Of a stretch of 64,000 bases of DNA, positions 46,029 through 55,153 are shown piece after piece. The position numbers were made by a program, and so were the translations under genes. Source of the stretch: Bacteroidota bacterium (GTDB taxonomy: Bacteria; Bacteroidota; Bacteroidia; Chitinophagales; Chitinophagaceae); contig JAUZNZ010000023.1 of assembly GCA_030706735.1 (NCBI GenBank), forward strand, positions 21,124 to 85,123, given 5' to 3'. Below the pieces are notes generated by a model. It was given only the letters and a program-made list of their open reading frames with translations, did not search any database and was not told where the DNA came from. Positions within the stretch are counted from its first letter, which is position 1. Each line of letters opens with the position of its first letter.

Positions 46029-47273
46029 ATGCGGAAAATAAAAAAATACCATTATGCGCTGTTGATCCTGATCCTGGCCGGTTGGTTTGGCAACCTCATG
46101 TGCACTACTCAAAAGAATGCGAAAGCCACAACAGACGCAGTGATCCGGGATGGCAACGACAAAGCCTTCGCGGGCTCCGCCTCATGCGTCTCCTGTCATA
46201 AGACTATATATGAAAGCCATATCCGTACGGCACATTATCGAGATTCCAGACCCGCCGATTCCCGCGCTGCCATTAAGGGCAGCTTCGATTCCGGAAGGAA
46301 CCGTTTTGTATACAACAAATTTATGGAAGTGATCCTCGAGAAAAAGGGGAACCAATTCTGGCAGACGGGCTATATCGGAGGCGATCTGTACCAGCGTGAA
46401 GCTTTCGGCGTGGTGATCGGTTCGGGAAGGAAGGGGCAAACTTATCTCTATTGGAAGGACAGCAAATTATTTCAATTGCCCGTCAGCTATTATACGCCGC
46501 TGGACGATTGGTGTAATAGCCCCGGCTATTCCACGAACCTCATTCGCTTCGACCGGCAGATCACCCCTCACTGCATCGAATGTCATGGCACCTATGCAAA
46601 GGCAGAGGATCGCAACAGTACCGGGGACGGATACCTGTTCGACAAGACACAGATCATCTATGGGATAGACTGCGAGAAATGCCATGGTCCGGGAGCGGAA
46701 CACGTTGCCTTTCACAAAGCCAATCCGGGAGAAAAGAACGGAAAATTTATCATCCATGCTACATTGCTCACACGCCAGCAACGCCTGGACGCATGCGCGC
46801 TTTGCCATTCGGGGGTCAGGGACGAACTAAAACCCGCCTTCAGCTTCAAGGTCGGCGACAAGCTGGACGAATTCTCGATGCCCGCATACAGCAGCGATAG
46901 CGTGGCCACGTTGGATGTCCACGGCAATCAATATGGCCTGCTGACGTCCAGCAAGTGTTTCCGGATGTCGCAAATGGACTGTTCATCCTGCCATAATGTA
47001 CACCGCAATGAGGTGAATAGTCCAAAGTTGTATTCAGAGAGGTGTATGACCTGTCATCAGACGGCCGCTCACAATTCCTGTACCATGCCCGTTACGGCTG
47101 GTTTAGTTCTGGCCATTAATTGCATCGATTGCCACATGCCCGCGCTGCCTTCCCAAAAGATATTCCTGCAGTTGTCGAATGCCAGCAAGACGACCCCCGA
47201 TCTGGTGCGGACGCATCGTGTGGCCATCTATCCAGAAAGCACGAAGGCGTACCTGGAGAAGCTCAGGGGGTAA
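46029..47273 (+). CDS. Seven-haem cytochrome c (c554-like), predicted lipoprotein or membrane-anchored
   Basis: A 414-residue exported protein with seven CxxCH haem-attachment motifs, in order CVSCH, CIECH, CEKCH, CALCH, CSSCH, CMTCH and CIDCH. The N-terminus (YALLILILAGWFGNLMC) is a signal with a possible lipobox Cys at residue 25, so lipid anchoring is likely. The opening SASCVSCHKTIYESHIRTAH is the usual start of cytochrome c554-type domains. The role is electron transfer at the envelope, and the redox partner is not in the window. It starts 27 bp after the helicase and ends 11 bp inside the convergent haloperoxidase-like gene. Expression independent of the helicase is possible. Confidence 0.93.
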   Translation: MRKIKKYHYALLILILAGWFGNLMCTTQKNAKATTDAVIRDGNDKAFAGSASCVSCHKTIYESHIRTAHYRDSRPADSRAAIKGSFDSGRNRFVYNKFMEVILEKKGNQFWQTGYIGGDLYQREAFGVVIGSGRKGQTYLYWKDSKLFQLPVSYYTPLDDWCNSPGYSTNLIRFDRQITPHCIECHGTYAKAEDRNSTGDGYLFDKTQIIYGIDCEKCHGPGAEHVAFHKANPGEKNGKFIIHATLLTRQQRLDACALCHSGVRDELKPAFSFKVGDKLDEFSMPAYSSDSVATLDVHGNQYGLLTSSKCFRMSQMDCSSCHNVHRNEVNSPKLYSERCMTCHQTAAHNSCTMPVTAGLVLAINCIDCHMPALPSQKIFLQLSNASKTTPDLVRTHRVAIYPESTKAYLEKLRG

Positions 47274-48594
47274 TGGGGGGATGCGGGCCGACCGGATGCA
47301 GGTCGAAACGACGGACGATCTGATTGCCGATCTCGAGGCCCAACTGGCTCCCATTCTCGATCGCCTCACGAAAATGGATGCCGCCATATAAGCGGCTGAT
47401 GGCTGCTTCCGAGGCGGCCTGCATAAAGGAGGCAAATTTGCGCCCGGGTAACCCATAGGGTTCTTCGGTCACATCGGTATAATGGTAATGATCCCCATAC
47501 AGCCCCGTCAGTACGACCGCGACGGCCATCGAAATGACGCTGTGCGCACTCGGATATTCCGGGAACGGGGGTGTCTGCAACATCGGTTGCCAGAGGGGTA
47601 AGCCCGCTTGCTGAATTGCTGTGACCGGCCGGATGTAATTTGTACGGTATTTCTCGTCCCAGGCCGCTATGAAACCATCGAACAAAGCAATAGAGACGAG
47701 ACAATAGGAGTAGAGGGCAGGCACCAGGGGTTGCTTTTCCAACCCGATGACCATGCCGGTGACGCCGATCCAATGGCCGCCCGGGGAGATCTTTTTGACA
47801 CTGTATACCAGATGACCGACCGTGGTTACCGCAAAAGGGTTGCAATCCCAGAAGGCCGCGCAGGCACGCTCCTCGTCAGTCAGGTGTTTGCCCGTCTCGG
47901 AGACTTCCTTTCGTTCATCCGCGAAACGCTGAGAGGTAAAGGAGGCGGGTTCCGGGATGAGGAACTGATCCGGGCGGCTCAGGGTCATCGTGCGGATATA
48001 GTTCCAATAAGGCTCGACGGCTTCCATATATTCCGGGCCCGTCTGCTGCCACGTACCCGGCTTGCCGCCCGGCGTGAAGCGCGGCATGCTGCGGGTCTCG
48101 ATATAATGATCCTGTTTGGACCAGTCGAGGATCCGCGCAGCTATGCGCTGACCATAGGCAACCGACCGGGCATAGACATCCGGCTCCACCGGACGCTCAC
48201 GCAGCTCCGAATCGATGGGGTCCCAATATTGCCGGAACAGGCTTTTCGTAAATACAAACGCATAGGCCGTATTATAAAATGCCGTGGTACCGGCCACGAG
48301 CCAATCATATTTCTGCCCTGCTTCGGGCTTGGGCAGATCGGTCAATCCGTTCAATTTTCCTGCGAAGCTGTCATGGGCAGAGTCGCCCGGCCGGGCGGCC
48401 TCGTAAGCAGCGATCATCGGATAGACATAGTCCCGGCTCGCCACGGGGGGCGGCGTGATATCATGTACGATGACATCCGTCAATGCGCGCGCGCACCTGC
48501 GGAAAATTTGCGCGTCCGGGATTGCCTGGCTTCGGACTTCGCGGCATAGACCCAATCCAAGCAGGCTAGTCAATATGATAAACCTGTATCGCAT
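47263..48594 (-). CDS. Vanadium-dependent haloperoxidase / PAP2-superfamily exported protein
   Basis: A 443-residue exported protein (signal ending near residue 23, REVRSQA). It carries the vanadate/phosphate-pocket motifs of the haloperoxidase/PAP2 superfamily: a Lys/Arg segment DEKYRTNYIRPVTAIQQ, the core PSAHSVISMA (His351), and SRLYGGIHFREA with Arg and the axial-ligand His. Length and motif order match the bacterial vanadium-haloperoxidase branch, but an acid phosphatase activity with the same pocket is possible. The start overlaps the end of the upstream FG-GAP gene by 29 bp, so the two are translationally coupled. The 3' end overlaps the convergent cytochrome gene by 11 bp. Halogenation or phosphoester hydrolysis at the envelope is the likely chemistry. 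Confidence 0.88.
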   Translation of the reverse strand: MRYRFIILTSLLGLGLCREVRSQAIPDAQIFRRCARALTDVIVHDITPPPVASRDYVYPMIAAYEAARPGDSAHDSFAGKLNGLTDLPKPEAGQKYDWLVAGTTAFYNTAYAFVFTKSLFRQYWDPIDSELRERPVEPDVYARSVAYGQRIAARILDWSKQDHYIETRSMPRFTPGGKPGTWQQTGPEYMEAVEPYWNYIRTMTLSRPDQFLIPEPASFTSQRFADERKEVSETGKHLTDEERACAAFWDCNPFAVTTVGHLVYSVKKISPGGHWIGVTGMVIGLEKQPLVPALYSYCLVSIALFDGFIAAWDEKYRTNYIRPVTAIQQAGLPLWQPMLQTPPFPEYPSAHSVISMAVAVVLTGLYGDHYHYTDVTEEPYGLPGRKFASFMQAASEAAISRLYGGIHFREAIENGSQLGLEIGNQIVRRFDLHPVGPHPPITP

Positions 48595-51500
48595 CGTTAT
48601 TATTGGCTATTAATATAAGATCGTCCAGTCTCGCCACTTTGCGCGCATCCTTATCTGCCCGGATGCCCGGGTCCGGGGCGACCAGGAATTCCCCCTCCTT
48701 GCCCTGCAACAACAGGAGGCCCTTGCCGGCGTCTTCCCTTCCCCATTCGGCGCGGGCAGAATAATTATTCCCTACCAGCAGCAGGTCCGGCAGACCGTCG
48801 TGGTTGAAGTCCCCGATTAGGATATCGCGAACGGGAAAGGCCTGCGCTCCCGCTGCAAAAGGCAGCCAATGGAAGGTTCCCTTTACATTCCTGAACCATC
48901 CCGAACGGAATTCTTCCGCCTCCAGGTGGATCGCCTTCGACATCGCCTCCGGCGGTATGATGTCTTTTACCGTGGCATCGGCATAGGCCGCATAGCTTGG
49001 GAATTTGACCTTGAGCGAAGGCACCTGGTCGAATAACTCGTCACGCGTAGCCACCGGGCAACTCTTTCCCTGGATGAAGTAGCTGAAGATCGGGTCCATG
49101 GATCCATTTCCGTCGATATCGACGGCGTCAAGCGTGACAGGCCCTGCCGGAGAAGGCTTCATCTGGCAATTCAATCCTTCATTGCCCGCAACGAGGTCAG
49201 GGTATCCGTCCCCGTCGAGGTCGACGACCTTCAGGCAGTTCCACCACCCTGATGAATGAGGAATGATCAATTCGCGATCTGCACTGAAATAGGGGGCTTT
49301 ACGTTGCCCGAACAATATGGTGACCGGCATGAACTCGCCTGCGAGCACCAGGTCATTTACACCATCCTTATCGATATCTGCCACCGCCGCTGTATTCACC
49401 ATCCCGATATGCCTCATGAATTCCGGAGTGGCGTCTTTGAAGGTCCCATGATCATTCCGAAATAGATAACTGCGGGGAGGCGTTGGGTAGGCCCCGGTAG
49501 TCACCTGCCCGCCACGGAAAATGTCCAGGTCCCCGTCCCCATCCAGATCAAGAACGGCCACTGCGCCCCCAGAGGATTCGGTAAGCGGCAGGACGTCCGG
49601 GTTGTACGTAAAATTACCCTTGCCATCATTCAAATAGAGTTGATCCTGAAAATTGGTGGCATTGCCACCGCTCACCAGGTACAGGTCGGGCGTCCCGTTA
49701 TGGTCGAAGTCGGCAAAGAGTGCCTGCACTCCTTCGAACTCCCTGTACTCCTCAAAGGCAGGTACCTTTCTCCGCGCAAAATGCCCCTTGCCGTCATTGA
49801 TATATAATGATGGCGGCTGGCCTTTGCCGCCGCTGATAAAGACGTCTTTCTTGCCGTCGCCGTCCACATCCGCTATGGCGAGAGCCGGACCCATGCGGGA
49901 GTACTGGTGAGGCAGCAAAGGCTCCCGTTTGAAATCATTATAGTCATCCTCCACGTGCCGGAATGGGATCCCGTCGCTACGAAACGGGATCGCATCGGCC
50001 GCCACCTCGGTGAACAGGGGATGGTACCCGGCCGTCTGCAGGGCTCCGCCGTTCGGGGCGCCATCGGCAGGACCGGCATCCTTTTCGTTGAGTATCAGCG
50101 TGCGATTGACGGCCTGCCCGGTCAACACCTGCCGCTTTCCGCCGGGCCACGTCACGTCGATATCCACCGTTTGCCGTTTACCCAGACCGAAGATCAGGCA
50201 AGGTTCCATCGAGGACTGGAATCCATGCGTCATCTCCAGCTCCTGGATCTGTTTGAAGCCATCCGACGCCGACACGATCACCCTGGCGCCCACGCCGAAA
50301 CCATTCTTCCTGTCTCCGTGAAACCGGATCTTGAGATAATTATTCTTCCGGTCCTCGGCATGGTTTTGCCAGACAAAGGCCGGCTGGTTAATATTGTTCA
50401 CGACCAGATCCCAGTCCCCATCATTGTCGAAATCCCCGTATGCCGCGCCATTCGACAGGGCAGGCAAGCCCATGCCCCATTCCTGCGTGACGTTCTCGAA
50501 ACCGAGCTTGCCCGTATTCCGGAACAGGTAGCTTTTCAATTCCGAGGCGGGCATCTTCTTCACCATTTCGAAGAGGTTCGGCTTCTGGCCCTGCCGAAGA
50601 GACTTCGCTATCTCGTCCGGCGCCGTGTATTTCAGGAAATCCATATTGGTATAGTCGCGCATATACCCGTTCGTTATGAACAGATCCTGCCAGCCGTCCA
50701 GGTCGAAATCTCCGAACAATGCGGACCAGCTCCAGTCGGTATTTGAAATGCCGGCGAGTTGCCCTACCTCGGAAAAACCGATCTTGTCGCCTGCCTTCGT
50801 GGCAACATGCAGCATATTCCGCATATACTGGTAATAGTAGCCGTTGTTCAGCAACATCTGGAAATGATCATACCCGTCCGGGCCTTTCAGCAGCTTTTGC
50901 CGGCGATTGTCCTCGGGCAGCATGTCCAGGGTCAACAGATCGCTCATCCCGTCGTTATTAACGTCCGCCACGTCGCAGCCCATCGAATATTTGGAAGTAT
51001 GCCCCAGGTAGGCGCTCAGGGATTCCCTGAAGGTTCCGTTCTTTTGATTGATATAGAGATAATCGTCCTCGTCGTAATCGTTGGTGACATACATGTCCGG
51101 CCAGCCATCCCCGTTGAAATCGGCAATAGCCACGCCCAGTCCGAAGCAGATCGGGTTGCCGATGATGCCGGCCTGGCCCGATACGTCGGTGAAGTGACCA
51201 TTCCCGTCATTACGGTACAATTTGTCGCCGGCCACGGAGTCCCGTGCAGCCTTCATATAGGCCACGTCAAAATTCTTCAGTCTCTTTATCGAATGGTTCA
51301 GGATGAACAGATCCAGGTCGCCGTCGTGATCGTAATCGAAGAATACGGCCTGAGTCGAATTGCCCTTGTCATCGATCCCGTACCGGGCCCCTGCCTCGCG
51401 AAAGGTGCCGTTCTTTAAATTGATGAACAGCAAATTCCGGCGGCTATCGTCATCTCCATTTCCCGACCGGCAAATGTAAACGTCCAGCCAGCCATCTCCA

Positions 51501-51841
51501 TTCACGTCTGCCATCGTTACGCCCGTCTTCCAGCCGTCGGCCTTTATCCTCGACTGCCTGCTTACGTCTTCGAATACGAAATTCCCTTTGTTGAAATAGA
51601 CCTGGGGCTGTCCCATATTGGAGGTAAAGACGATATCCGGCAACCCGTCATTGTTCAGGTCGCCGACCGCCACACCGCCGCCATTGTAAAAATATTCGTA
51701 GGCCAGTACATTTTGCGTGGCGGACTCCGTGATCGTATTTTGAAAACGGATCCCGGATCTTTCCGGAGGCACCAGCGTGAAAAGGGTCTGGCAAGTTGCG
51801 CAACAGGGGATCAACAACAGTAAACAACAGGCAATTTTCAT
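48566..51841 (-). CDS. FG-GAP/VCBS-repeat protein with ASPIC/UnbV domain
   Basis: A 1091-residue exported protein with a signal peptide ending at about residue 17 (LLLIPCCATC, possible lipobox variant). FG-GAP/VCBS blades of a calcium-binding beta-propeller recur along residues 40-480 (DLNNDGLPDIVFTSNMG, DVNGDGWLDVYICRSGNG, DFNGDGWPDMYVTNDY) and again at about 650-900. The ASPIC/UnbV domain lies near 500-590 (NYLKIRFHGDRKNGFG, IDVTWPGGKRQ). The family is usually found beside SusCD pairs or haloperoxidases in Bacteroidota and is thought to bind ligand or metal at the surface. It is directly coupled to the haloperoxidase gene downstream. A second, homologous copy starts at 62335. Confidence 0.93.
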   Translation of the reverse strand: MKIACCLLLLIPCCATCQTLFTLVPPERSGIRFQNTITESATQNVLAYEYFYNGGGVAVGDLNNDGLPDIVFTSNMGQPQVYFNKGNFVFEDVSRQSRIKADGWKTGVTMADVNGDGWLDVYICRSGNGDDDSRRNLLFINLKNGTFREAGARYGIDDKGNSTQAVFFDYDHDGDLDLFILNHSIKRLKNFDVAYMKAARDSVAGDKLYRNDGNGHFTDVSGQAGIIGNPICFGLGVAIADFNGDGWPDMYVTNDYDEDDYLYINQKNGTFRESLSAYLGHTSKYSMGCDVADVNNDGMSDLLTLDMLPEDNRRQKLLKGPDGYDHFQMLLNNGYYYQYMRNMLHVATKAGDKIGFSEVGQLAGISNTDWSWSALFGDFDLDGWQDLFITNGYMRDYTNMDFLKYTAPDEIAKSLRQGQKPNLFEMVKKMPASELKSYLFRNTGKLGFENVTQEWGMGLPALSNGAAYGDFDNDGDWDLVVNNINQPAFVWQNHAEDRKNNYLKIRFHGDRKNGFGVGARVIVSASDGFKQIQELEMTHGFQSSMEPCLIFGLGKRQTVDIDVTWPGGKRQVLTGQAVNRTLILNEKDAGPADGAPNGGALQTAGYHPLFTEVAADAIPFRSDGIPFRHVEDDYNDFKREPLLPHQYSRMGPALAIADVDGDGKKDVFISGGKGQPPSLYINDGKGHFARRKVPAFEEYREFEGVQALFADFDHNGTPDLYLVSGGNATNFQDQLYLNDGKGNFTYNPDVLPLTESSGGAVAVLDLDGDGDLDIFRGGQVTTGAYPTPPRSYLFRNDHGTFKDATPEFMRHIGMVNTAAVADIDKDGVNDLVLAGEFMPVTILFGQRKAPYFSADRELIIPHSSGWWNCLKVVDLDGDGYPDLVAGNEGLNCQMKPSPAGPVTLDAVDIDGNGSMDPIFSYFIQGKSCPVATRDELFDQVPSLKVKFPSYAAYADATVKDIIPPEAMSKAIHLEAEEFRSGWFRNVKGTFHWLPFAAGAQAFPVRDILIGDFNHDGLPDLLLVGNNYSARAEWGREDAGKGLLLLQGKEGEFLVAPDPGIRADKDARKVARLDDLILIANNNDAIQVYHID

Positions 51842-51866
51842 GTCGTCCGATTTAAGAAGAGGAGCC

Positions 51867-51898
51867 GCACAATACCCCCATGGTTCAGTTTATTGTGC
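51867..51898. repeat. Inverted repeat GCACAATA-N16-TATTGTGC
   Basis: Two perfect 8-bp arms (51867-51874 and 51891-51898) face each other across 16 bp, 25 bp upstream of the start of the FG-GAP gene on the minus strand. It has no T-run, so it is a better candidate for an operator than for a terminator. Confidence 0.4.
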
Positions 51899-51996
51899 AA
51901 TTGGATGACCATTTGTAATGGCGAAAAGAGGTGGAATGCATGAAATTCCCCCGGAATGGGGATAAAAAATGGAAAAGGATCCGACCGCTTTCGCCC

Positions 51997-54438
51997 TTAC
52001 CGGATCAATACCATGGTACCTTTCTTCAAGATGGTCTTGCCTTTATACGTGAGGCCCTTTACCATCCATACATAACTATCAGCCGGCATGAGCTTGCCGT
52101 TCAGGTATCCATCCCATCCCTGGCCGACGACCGAGGTGCTGAATACAAGTTGGCCATAACGGTTGTATACGCGGAAATACTGCATGCTGGCCAGGCCCGG
52201 CGCGATGGGCCGGAACCTGTTGTTGGTCGCGAGCCCGGGCGTGAAGGCATTCGGAACGAAGATGTCGGGCTGCGTCTTAAATATGACCACCCTGATATCC
52301 GCGGTGCTGGTGCATCCCTGCGGCGACGTGGCTTTGACCATATAGGTGATCGAGTCCGTTTCCGCGTCAAGCAACGCGACCGGGTTTGCGATATCCGGGT
52401 TGCTCAAACCTAACGCAGGGGACCACACGAAAACATCCCGCGGGTCATTGGCTGTCGCCTGCAGTTGCAAGGGCTGATTCATCACGATCGCGGTGTCATT
52501 GCCTGCGCTGACGATTACCCGGGGGAAAACGTGTACGGCAAAGGTATCGATGAGTGGATTGGGACAACCGGCATTCGTAATGGTGAGGACGTAGTTGGTG
52601 AATCGGAGCGGCCTCGCGGTCGCCCGGATCGTGAGGGGGGTGGCAGAGATGATCCCATTCCCCTGGTTGGTCAATGTGGAGGCATTGCTCCAGGCATAGT
52701 TCGTGCCTATCAAGATCGTAGCGTTCAATGTGGCCGGCGTGCCGTAGCAAATGGTCGTGTCTGCCGGTTCGGCGGTGGCCTCCGGGAAGAGGGCCGGCAG
52801 CAAATGGGCGACCGAAATGCTGCTGCTATCCACGGGGCATACACCGCTCTTGACCAGTACACGGTAGTCGGTCGTAGCGACCAGTCCGACAATATTATAG
52901 GTGGAGTCGGTATCGGCGGGCGTAAAACCGCTCCAGTTCGTTCCATCGGGCGAAGTCAGCCAGTTCACCACGCTGCCGACATTGCCGTTCAGGCTGAGGG
53001 TCGCCCCCTTGGTTTGACCGGTGCAAACCTGCTGGTCCGGGGGCGAAAGGGTACCACCCACGGACTTTGGATCGACGGTGATCTTTACAGCCGTGCTGCT
53101 GTCGACGGCGCAGCTGGATCCATGCCGCACGACGGCCTCGTACATCGTCGTCCGGGTAAGATTTTGCGCCACATATTGACCGGTCGTGTCAGGAACGGTG
53201 CTCCAACTCGAACCGCCATCCGTCGAGGCGAGCCAGTTAAGCACAGACCCCAGGTTGCCGCTTAGCGTAATGACGCTGCTGTTATTCTGCGAGCATACCT
53301 CGGCGTTCCCGGACAGGGTGCCCGGGATGGTCGGCGGCGTCGTCGTCACGTCGAGCTCGTCCTGCAAATTGGCGCAACTGTTTATTTCATGTGCGATCAC
53401 GGCCCCTCCCTGAACGCCGGGAATGACCTTCAGGATATTGCTATCCGAACCGGAGATCACGCTCCAGTCGCCAGGCACAGACCATGCATATCTTGCGCCG
53501 CCAAGGGCCGGGATCGAATAGATCAGCGTACTGCCGGTACAAGCCACGGTATCGCCGCTGATCAGCAAGCCGTCACAGGTCTTGCGCAGGGCTATATAGG
53601 CATATGCAAAATGCCCGCCCGGCACGCAGTTGTCGGCCTCGAACGTAAGTACCACCTGCTGTCCCCGATAGGGGGAGAGATCGAAGGTCACTTCGGTCCA
53701 GCCCTTCCACCAGACATCCTGCAAATGGCCTCCGTTCTGCCCATTGGGATTCGGGTTTGGCGAAGGTTCGCGGCTCAGGGCAAACCCGCTTGCCTTTGCG
53801 GCAGCGGTATCCAGGGTCGCGCCCCCGCCGTTGCCGGCGGCATCGTTATAGGTAGGAAGGACGTATTGAGGGGATGCACAGGTGATCACGCTGTCATGGG
53901 TGGACAGGGTCGCCGTGAACCAGGGTTGGTTGGTTGTATTATGCTGACCATTCTCCAGTACCATGGCATAGGCATAGGTCATTGTATAGGGTTGGGTGGA
54001 CGGACTGGACGGAACATTTATCTGGTAACTGATGCCCCGGATATATCCTCCGGGCCCGCCTCCCGCGGCCCCCCTGGAAATCTGCGTCGAACCCAATAAT
54101 AACGAGGAAGTATACTGGTATCCATTCACATTCGGGATCGTGGCAAAGCCTCCGAATTGATCGATACCCGGCAGCGTGATGACCCGGATGCCGGTCACCG
54201 AAGGCAATTGATATTCGGAGATCGAAGAGACCCCGAGGGTGCCTAACGGTGCGCCCATGGTGGAATCGTAGAGCTGTTTCGGGCCGCCGGTGCGACTTTG
54301 GTTGACGAAGGTGCCGGTATATGCGGCCCAATGCGTGAGATCCTTCAATGAAAAATTGCTGTTCACCGGGCATGCCTGTTGTTGGGCGGATGCGGCAGAG
54401 AGGAGGAGGACCCCAATAACGGCAAACAGAAATTTCAT
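51997..54438 (-). CDS. Secreted Ig/PKD-type protein with T9SS type B (gliding-motility-associated) C-terminal domain
   Basis: An 813-residue secreted protein with a signal peptide ending near residue 18 (LLLSAASA). Residues about 20-300 form a lectin-like beta-sandwich. They are followed by repeated Ig/PKD-like units with Cys pairs (LSGNAEVCSQNNSSVITLSG, LSPPDQQVCTGQTKGATLSLNG, TICYGTPATLNATIL). The last 90 residues (IFVPNAFTPGLATNNRF, YFRVYNRYGQLVFST, GWDGYLNGKLMPADSYVWMV) are the type B sorting domain of the type IX secretion system, as in SprB-like adhesins. It should be presented on the cell surface and take part in adhesion or matrix formation. The length is modest for the group. It stands between unrelated genes on the same strand. 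Confidence 0.9.
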   Translation of the reverse strand: MKFLFAVIGVLLLSAASAQQQACPVNSNFSLKDLTHWAAYTGTFVNQSRTGGPKQLYDSTMGAPLGTLGVSSISEYQLPSVTGIRVITLPGIDQFGGFATIPNVNGYQYTSSLLLGSTQISRGAAGGGPGGYIRGISYQINVPSSPSTQPYTMTYAYAMVLENGQHNTTNQPWFTATLSTHDSVITCASPQYVLPTYNDAAGNGGGATLDTAAAKASGFALSREPSPNPNPNGQNGGHLQDVWWKGWTEVTFDLSPYRGQQVVLTFEADNCVPGGHFAYAYIALRKTCDGLLISGDTVACTGSTLIYSIPALGGARYAWSVPGDWSVISGSDSNILKVIPGVQGGAVIAHEINSCANLQDELDVTTTPPTIPGTLSGNAEVCSQNNSSVITLSGNLGSVLNWLASTDGGSSWSTVPDTTGQYVAQNLTRTTMYEAVVRHGSSCAVDSSTAVKITVDPKSVGGTLSPPDQQVCTGQTKGATLSLNGNVGSVVNWLTSPDGTNWSGFTPADTDSTYNIVGLVATTDYRVLVKSGVCPVDSSSISVAHLLPALFPEATAEPADTTICYGTPATLNATILIGTNYAWSNASTLTNQGNGIISATPLTIRATARPLRFTNYVLTITNAGCPNPLIDTFAVHVFPRVIVSAGNDTAIVMNQPLQLQATANDPRDVFVWSPALGLSNPDIANPVALLDAETDSITYMVKATSPQGCTSTADIRVVIFKTQPDIFVPNAFTPGLATNNRFRPIAPGLASMQYFRVYNRYGQLVFSTSVVGQGWDGYLNGKLMPADSYVWMVKGLTYKGKTILKKGTMVLIR

Positions 54439-54609
54439 CGGGCTATCAATAAAGATGAGATAAAAATTTCAGCACTGAACCTCAATTTACGTTTAATCCG
54501 CCAAAAGTCCCATAGGGACTGTGTAACACTGATCCTTAATCACTTAGCCCGCCGCCGGGCATACGTGAGGCAGCTGATCGGCATTTACACCATAAAATAC
54601 GCGGGAATT

Positions 54610-54864
54610 TCAGGGAAGGTTGGCAGGAGGGGCAGCCTTTTTTCTGGTCACCAGGGCGGCCAGCGCGATCAGCACCCAGATCATGTTCACGACCGCTGAC
54701 GGCACGGCATGATGGTAAAGGGTGTTCACAATAAGGCATGCGCTGCCTCCAATATTCAGCAGGACATATCCTATCGAATCCGAGGCCAGGAATTTGTAAA
54801 TATTCGATGCATACGCCAATACGACCATGACGGAGCCGATCCAACCGATAATATCTATCACCAT
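54610..54864 (-). CDS. Small CBU_0592-like integral membrane protein
   Basis: An 84-residue protein made of three predicted membrane helices (IIGWIGSVMVVLAYASNIYKF, SIGYVLLNIGGSACLIVNTLYHH, AVVNMIWVLIALAALV). This resembles the small CBU_0592-type membrane domain found across bacteria, for which no function is known to me. I chose ATG 54864 (MVIDIIGW) because the longer frame from 54990 reads through a GC-rich repeat with no membrane or coding character. The gene is on the minus strand, 171 bp upstream of the T9SS type B gene start. It is probably a real single-gene unit. Confidence 0.65.
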   Translation of the reverse strand: MVIDIIGWIGSVMVVLAYASNIYKFLASDSIGYVLLNIGGSACLIVNTLYHHAVPSAVVNMIWVLIALAALVTRKKAAPPANLP

Positions 54865-54903
54865 ATGAGGGTCTGATTTTCCATCAAAATACAACATTTC
54901 CGC

Positions 54904-54958
54904 GGGGCGCGGAGTGGGGCGGCTGAGCGTGGCGGCGCGGGGCGGCACGGGGCGGCAC
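54904..54958. repeat. G-rich cluster with tandem GGGGCGGCAC, possible G-quadruplex
   Basis: GGGG tracts occur at 54904-54907, 54916-54919, 54939-54942 and 54949-54952, and the unit GGGGCGGCAC is present twice in tandem at 54939-54958. It lies in the 289-bp divergent gap between the small membrane protein and the FAD oxidoreductase. It stands out from the rest of the window, but no function is shown. Confidence 0.5.
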
Positions 54959-55139
54959 CAGGTGGCGAAAGAGATAACAGGCAGGACCATGCGGAGACGC
55001 GAATGAGGACAAGATAAAAAAAAGAAGGGCCAGAATAGACATTCAGCCCCGTTTTAAAATCCAATATCCTATGAAAAACCAAGGTATAAACGCGGAGGAG
55101 TGAGCTTTAATTGTGATCGGGCAGCGCTAAATGTTGTAC

Positions 55140-55147
55140 TATCTTTG
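55140..55147 (+). promoter_or_regulatory. TATCTTTG -7 box six bases before an ATG
   Basis: A perfect TAnnTTTG box is followed after GCGCACC by the start codon at 55154. With the usual +1 about seven bases after the box, the transcript would begin at or next to the ATG, that is, leaderless. No TTTG was found 19-21 bp upstream. Confidence 0.5.
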
Positions 55148-55153
55148 CGCACC

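Noticed and set aside
47608..48549. Plus-strand frame of 313 residues opposite the haloperoxidase-like gene
   Set aside because: Antisense to a gene with clear PAP2 motifs. Arg/Gly-rich without recognisable fold.
48566..51841. Many recurring GATGGTGAC-like DNA segments that could look like a repeat array
   Set aside because: They encode the Asp-Asn-Asp calcium loops of FG-GAP blades and are protein-level repeats. They do not form a CRISPR array or satellite.
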